DNA from: Lantana camara
Lineage: Eukaryota > Streptophyta > Magnoliopsida > Lamiales > Verbenaceae
Direction: 5' to 3'
Assembly: GCA_037501455.1 (NCBI GenBank)
Contig: CM074862.1
Location: 53,413,501-53,477,500 of the forward strand
DNA: 64,000 nucleotides
Positions 58,361-64,000 of the stretch are shown piece after piece. Each line of letters opens with the position of its first letter. Position 1 is the stretch's first letter. The position numbers and the translations under genes are program-made. The notes below the pieces were generated by a model. The model was given only the letters and a program-made list of their open reading frames with translations, did no database searches and was not told the origin of the DNA.

Positions 58361-59545
58361 TCTAGGTTGCAAAACCGGAGTTCGAGTGTCGTATCGTGTC
58401 AAGTATAAGTCGAGCGGCTTAGGAATAATGTGTTAATGTGCTCACCGTATTGAACATGGGCATTATTATTGCTACTTGACATGGAAAATATTGTTAAATA
58501 TGCTTCTTTTAAAACTTTGTTGATTTATATGTTGTTTGTTGCTTCGTTCTTGAACCTTGATATGTGTTTCTTTCAAACTATGTTGAACTAGTTGTTGCAT
58601 TTTGCATCAAATAGGTGTTTAAATGCTAATTATGTGTCATATGCAATCACTAACCCCATGCATTTATATACGAGGTAAGTTGTGATTACAAGCTATAAAG
58701 ATCATATCAAACCACGGCCAATTTCTACGACAACCTCAATCTATTGCAAGCTTCTTTCTCTAGCTTTGAGGTAATAAGGAATGCACCGGGGAACTTCCCA
58801 CAAGAATTCAAGAGCCATGGTTTTCTCTAATCGGGTTATAATTCAAGTGATAAGATTCGGAATAGAAGAACCTATTGAGGGAGTAACTTACAAGATCTAG
58901 TGAGGTTAGGGGATACTCGAAGAGACAACGCTAAGAAGTGAGGCTTATAATTTACAAGATAAACACGTGGGATTTTATTATTAAAGAAGTTGGTTAACCA
59001 TAAGAGGTTCATTTAACTCAAGAGAGAGAAGGAAGCCTTGAGGGTACCAAGGATCCAAAGTTCGGATTTGCAAGTAAGTTGATGATTTTTCTACTAGTTG
59101 GAACTAAAACCAAGTTCCAGGAGAAAGGTAATTCAAGTAATCCAGATCGAAGTTGAACTTTGGGAATTAAATCCAAGAGGGATCAAGACACTCGTGCTTT
59201 GGAATAGGGTTCGGATCGATTGGGAAATTTAAGGAATCAACAAATTTTGGGTTTGTAAATACATCAAGTAGACGAATCGAGTAATGAGGTAGTTGATGTA
59301 GATTTACAGGGAATTGAGATACTTCGGATTTCAGGTAAGAAAGAAGTCGGATAGGAAGGAGTAAAAAGGATCGATTGTTATAGTGGTTTCAAGTTCATGG
59401 AAAGCTAAGACACTAAAGATTCTATCTTCAGTCAGATTGAGTCCAAACTCCGGATCCAAGCTAAATTGTTTTGTTATGGAGTTAAATTGGGAGATATAGA
59501 GCAACAAATGGAAACAGTAAAGAAAGGCCATGAGCTTATAGAGGG
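58361..59545 (+). other. interior of E, left part
   Basis: About 1.2 kb with short frames only. 58705 onward aligns with the D interior at 25936. Near the right end, DIEQQMETVKKGHELIEG is in frame and matches the relic in D (26580-26694). It is cut at 59546 by N. Confidence 0.65.
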
Positions 59546-62500
59546 TGTAGCGCCGAAAACGCTAGGCCACCACATCCCCCGCACTAAAGCCCAATCCGCA
59601 TATGAAATGGAAAATCCGTACACAAATCAAGCAGTAGCGAACGGGTGACAGACAAGACCCTGCCTAAGCTAGACGGTACCTAAACCCTATACAGGAGATA
59701 AAACAAGAGCCTGGAAGCAGAAGCGAAGCAAAGAATATGAATTTTCAAAAACTTAAATCATCAAACATATCAATTCAAGCAGTAGTAGCTACACGAGTTG
59801 AACTGGTCCTAGAAGCCTGTCCCGAAATAAATTACAATAAAGACGGGTTCAACTGGTCCAAGAACCTGTCCTAACCTGTCCCGAATTCCATACATACGAT
59901 TCAGAAGCAGAAACCTATGCAGAGGATATATGTTCATACATTACAAACATAACTAAAACAGAAACTTAAAAAACTCAACAAAAGACACAGACTCGACACA
60001 CCGCTGCCTAGCTCGAACTCCAATAACCTGCACCTGCAAACTAAAAACATAGGTGGGGTGAGGATCAGTCCACTGACTGAGTGAGGGGGTTGAACACACA
60101 CACACACTATACATAATAAGGAGCAGAGCTCATATCAAAAGAAAGATTATGAACCGGGAGTAGGGTTTTGCACACCAAAACCATTTTCAAATCAAACGTA
60201 TACTTATCTTATTCAAAATATGACAAAATGAGCATAAACGTATCATATCAAGAGAAGCTCCTATCCCGTTTCATAATCAACATAACAGATCATAATCTAA
60301 TACCCTGCGAGTATGGGTCTCCAACCTTACTTCGATATCTTATCATACGTATCAAAACAGAAAACAAACATATATAAAAAACAATCCAACCCCAACAAGC
60401 ATGTAGTTCGGCGAGCAAACCCTCACTACAACCAATACAAATACACACGGGGTAGTTAACCCACACTGTGCCTTTCCCGGCTATCCACCAGGGCTCAAAG
60501 CACAACGCCTCCTCAACCTCCTAGAGTCGCGCGTAAGTACTTCAAATGGAGACCGTGCACAGGCTTAACCCGACGACCCTTGCCGTCCCGGGCGTCCTTA
60601 CCCACGTCTCCAGGGCCCAACAAATCAGAACAGAACTGAACAAATCAGATCATAACTCGCTACATATCATACTTATCAAATCATAACAGACTTACGTACC
60701 TGATCAAACATACCATACCTTGCAACTTAGCATATGCTATAAACGTACCTCTCTGTGTCATCCTAATCCGTAGCTGGCTTGAAGACGCACGGTTTGGAGC
60801 ATAGCCTTATTGTAAAACATTTCAAGCTTACATATGCTCGTATATATATACAGTTCGAAAACCTTTAATTGTATAACCAAAATCATAAACGTATCATATA
60901 AACACATATCTATTATATAAATATAATAGAATAATCGCATGCAAGCTTGAAAACGAGCATAGAGCGTTATAGGTCGCTTTAACTAAAATAAAATCCTAAA
61001 ACCTCACCTTACACCGACGAGAATGGAAAACACGAGCCAAGAAGTCCCACTGGAACCCAAACAGCTGACAGACACTCCCTAGAAAAACCGTGATTGACAG
61101 AACACAAGATTCAGACTCAAATCACAACCACAAGGACGCACGACCATGCTCACGAATACAAATGATGCAACATATAATCTATATCTATTCAATCAAGCCT
61201 TTCAGAGAATATTATAATTCATATTACATATCAAGAGATGCATAGCTTATAAAATTCATAACATTAATTACATAAAATAAATTTGGACATTAAGAATTAC
61301 ATTCGCATCATGCACCAATTCTCAAAAGGATAACACAAATGGCATAATAATTTTATATGTAATTACACATAGGCATATTTCACAGTGTTCTAACAATTAA
61401 CATACTTAAGCATTTCATTTAAATTAAATATAAGTTAGTCTTTCATAATTTATTTCTTAAGTTTCAGCTAATTACAGAAGCAATTTAGTTCCCAAATCTC
61501 ACATTATCACCCCTTAAAAGCACAGAACATGAGCAACAAACGGAATATACGAGGCAATTAAATTCAGTAAATCGAGAATCAAACTTTCATAAATCCTATC
61601 ATATTTCCAAATATCATACAACTTATAATTTCAATTCATAGTTCATACAAGATCGAAATTTACAATTAAAACAATTAACGAAAATAAATACAACAACTTC
61701 AAATATTCATATAAAATCAACAGGACATCCGATTGACGAACGGAAAGTGGCGTTGGACTCACCACGACGAAAGGAACCCGCTGACCGAAAGTCACCGAAA
61801 TTTTGCCACCGCAGCCGGCCGAACAACCACCGCCTGCCATCGGAACACCGCCTCGGCGATCGAAAAAATCCCCGAAAGCACAGAAACGTGTGCCTCGGCC
61901 TACTTGACAAAAGCCCTTAACCAGTTTCAGAAAATACCAAGCATACCAGATTTTGTTGGCGAAAAACCGAACTAAATCCCTATAACGAAAACTAAAATTA
62001 AACGTAAACCATAAAACAAAAACAAACACTGAACATACCAATGTAAAGGTCTCATCAAGAACTTTGAAATGCCCAACTCAATTGCCGAAAAAGTCACCGG
62101 AAAGATGGGCGGCGTTTGACCTCCACGCACTGTCACTGACCGCCACCTAAACGGTGGAATCTGGAGTCGAGTGAATGGGGAATTATAGTTCTCGTCGTTC
62201 CGAACAACTTCCGTGAAGAGTCCATCGCCAAAAGACCGCAAAAAAGGACCCCGATGGCCGTCGAAATTTCTGCTGCCGCTACAACACCAAAAACCACCAG
62301 GTATGGCTATTGTTTGCTCGAACCGATACCGAAAATGAACTCAGTAGGTCAAAAAACATAGGAAAGCACCAATCTTCATTGAGAAAAACCACTGGAACGC
62401 GGTGGAACCACCGCCACACTGTTCACGCGCCGCCGTTCGGCGTCAGATCACCGCGCCACCAACACCAAAATTTGCGCTGCCAAGAGACGTCCAAAGCCCA

Positions 62501-63166
62501 GTCATCTTCTGATCACTTCCGTCACCGTAGACCACCGCGAACCATCGTGAACCACCGCTGATCTTTCAACGCGACTGAAATCGCGAAATATCTCCACTAC
62601 GCTTGGTTTCAGGCCACGATTTTGGTATCATCGTGTTGGGCTCGACGAGCTAATCAACTTTGACTATTCATACGTCGAATTCCATCGAGAAACGGGCAAG
62701 TTGTGGGTTTGTGTATGTTTAAAGTGTGAGTGTGTATGTTTATCGCTGGGAACGAGAGAGAACGAGAGAGAGAGAGAGAGCTGGAGTTTGCACGTAAAAC
62801 GAAGATCTGGGTGTTTTATCCCGGGTCCTCAACATACAGAACGACTGAAAGAAGGCTTAACGGCGTCAGAATTGGGCAAACTTAAAATCTACGCACTCAT
62901 CTCGATGCCCGAACGCGTTGAAGGGGTCCAAAAGGTCGAAACCTCGATCGAACGAGAAATGACGGAAAACCCCTAAAAAGAAGAAAATAACTAACAGTCC
63001 CCTAAACTCATAAAGAGTTGAAAATAGGGCCACGCAACGCACAGAATCACAGAATTAAAACATTAAAAGGACATAAGCAGCAAGTAAAACTAAATTAAGA
63101 AATTAGGCACACAAGGAAATCCACACGTGGCGTTTGCTCGGAGGGTCGAAAAAGCGGGGTGTCACA
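59546..63166 (-). repeat. gypsy-type 3' LTR N on the minus strand
   Basis: 3621 bp. On the minus strand it starts TGTGACACCCCG at 63166, right after a PPT, and ends GGCGCTACA at 59546. Contains CAGTC (60066-60070) / GACTG (60075-60079), a GA run (about 62755-62779) and an unusually GC-rich part with many ACCACCG words (about 61730-62560). ORFs there on both strands have no recognised domain. Confidence 0.8.
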
Positions 63167-63429
63167 ATCTCTCCCCCCCCCCCCCCCCCCCTTCAGAGAA
63201 CCTGGTCCCCAGGTTCTAGTGCTGAGTTGGACGACTTCGATCACTACAACACTGCCAAAAACCTTGTTCCCAGGGATGTTCGTGGCTCGGATCCCCATCC
63301 AAATGTTCTTCATACCGCTAAGGTGTGCCTATGGACCCGATCACTGGTTGTTCAATATCCACATCAGACCTTTCGGGGTATGATAGTGTGTTTAGAAGAT
63401 AGATCGTGGAAGCAGGATTGAATTGTTAT
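63167..63429 (-). other. short interior stub of N, with an expanded PPT
   Basis: Right of the LTR, the minus strand reads a run of 19 G (63173-63191) then AGAGAT, a PPT. Upstream of it is AGAACCTGGGGACCAGGTTCT, also present before the PPT of E (about 63907-63929). The stub ends where E interior resumes, at about 63430; the exact junction is not clear and the rest of N is missing. Confidence 0.55.
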
Positions 63430-63945
63430 TTAAGTGTTGGATATCGAGGATTGTAATGTCCGACGCTTTAGGAAGAGGAATCTTCAAAATCAAATCAAGA
63501 GGTGAAACGAATCACTACCGTGGAAGATTCCCGAACTATGGTGAATGGTACATTAAGCATCCATGGCATATACATGCAGGCAACTTTAACTCAAACAATT
63601 TCGTGATGCTAAGTGCTTTGCTCGCTTGTTGTATTAGTTACTTTTATGTAATTTATAATCGATGCCTTCGATAGTTCCTATATGTTCCTTACGTGATGGT
63701 GTGTGTGCGAGTTTACTTAACTGTCCTCTTGGGTTGTTTGTGGAGTGATGGGGTCCTCTCATTGCTTATTTGAGAGATGGGGTTCTCTAATTACTTGTTT
63801 GAGAGACGGGGTCCTCTCATTGCTTGTTTGAGAGACGGGGTTCTCTTGTTGCTTGTTTGAAAGACGGGGCTCTCTCATCACTTGGTTTAAAGTTCAGAAC
63901 TCGAGAATGGACCTGGGGACCAGGTCCTCTTAAGGGGGAGAGAAT
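63430..63945 (+). other. interior of E, right part, with tandem hairpins and PPT
   Basis: GTGAATGGTAC..CATGGCATATACAT aligns with D at about 28558-28594. Then come units of GAGAGACGGGGTTCTCTC with a 29-bp period (63772, 63801, 63830, 63859, and a weaker one near 63742) and the PPT TAAGGGGGAGAGAAT (63931-63945). Confidence 0.72.
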
Positions 63946-64000
63946 TGTAATGCCATAGCTTTCAAATTATGCATTTCATGATATTTGTGAATTATTTGAT
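63946..64000 (+). repeat. 3' LTR of E (start only)
   Basis: TGTAATGCCATAGC.. aligns with 55383 onward (ATGCATTTCATGATATTTG) and runs out of the window. Confidence 0.88.

Larger units (their letters stand above)
55383..64000 (+). mobile_element. large non-coding gypsy-type retrotransposon E (3' LTR cut by the window end)
   Basis: 5' LTR 55383-58340, PBS 58349-58360, interior 58361-59545 and about 63430-63945, 3' LTR from 63946. Interior and LTR relate to D (shared CAAACCACGGCC, tandem hairpins, PPT). No enzyme domains are visible. A minus-strand LTR, N, has inserted in the interior. Confidence 0.85.

Noticed and set aside
61733..62561. Possible gene in the GC-rich part of N (ORFs of 80, 83, 89 and 132 codons)
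   Set aside because: Within an LTR, low-complexity ACCACCG words, no domain, frames on both strands.

Overview
The window is eukaryotic and almost certainly from a flowering plant. It is AT-rich and built entirely of LTR retrotransposons: Ty1/copia elements with the initiator-Met tRNA primer site TGGTATCAGAGCC, and Ty3/gypsy-like elements whose LTRs are about 3-3.8 kb and start TGTAAC/TGTGAC/TGTGAT and end GCTACA. I see no host gene, rRNA, tRNA or CRISPR. The species cannot be told from the sequence.

The layout is a deep insertion nest, read from terminal TG..CA ends and 5-bp target duplications (TSDs). Left part: copia element A (204-10290, + strand, TSD CTACA) sits inside the gag of copia element B (- strand, 1-15068, left end outside). 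B sits inside the leader of copia C (- strand, 15069-18377), and C sits inside a - strand gypsy-type LTR (G, 18378-19748). G interrupts a + strand gypsy-type LTR (H, in pieces at 19749-20423, 35148-35170, 50828-51034 and 53279-54672). H is also broken by F (a - strand LTR of the same family), by J (solo LTR, TSD TGTTG) and by M2 (a small non-autonomous element, TSD TTTTG). F contains D, a large element without coding capacity (20850-32038), and D contains M1. J contains copia K (36399-48233, TSD TTTTG), and K contains solo LTR L (TSD TGAAG). H itself lies in another LTR (P, ending 55284). The right end is large element E (from 55383, 3' LTR starting 63946 and leaving the window), broken by a - strand 3' LTR (N).

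A is young: its two 1946-bp LTRs differ at about 11 sites, and its 1306-codon gag-protease-integrase-RT-RNase H frame has a single in-frame TGA. K is older (LTRs differ by about 3%) and heavily broken. B and C are partial. D, E, M1 and M2 have the replication signals (LTRs, PPT, in part a PBS) but no usable proteins, so they would depend on enzymes supplied in trans.

The most interesting signals are not genes. (1) The 2.2-kb copia leader has four stem-loops that share one 16-17-nt apex while their outer stems are unrelated in sequence. (2) The same leader carries a GC-rich cassette that differs in every copy but is bounded by inverted CACGAAA/TTTCGTG runs. (3) The 3-kb gypsy-type LTR families share a splice-donor-like site, a CAGTC..GACTG hairpin and an acceptor-like site about 1.9-2.5 kb apart, with a family-specific palindromic insert in between.
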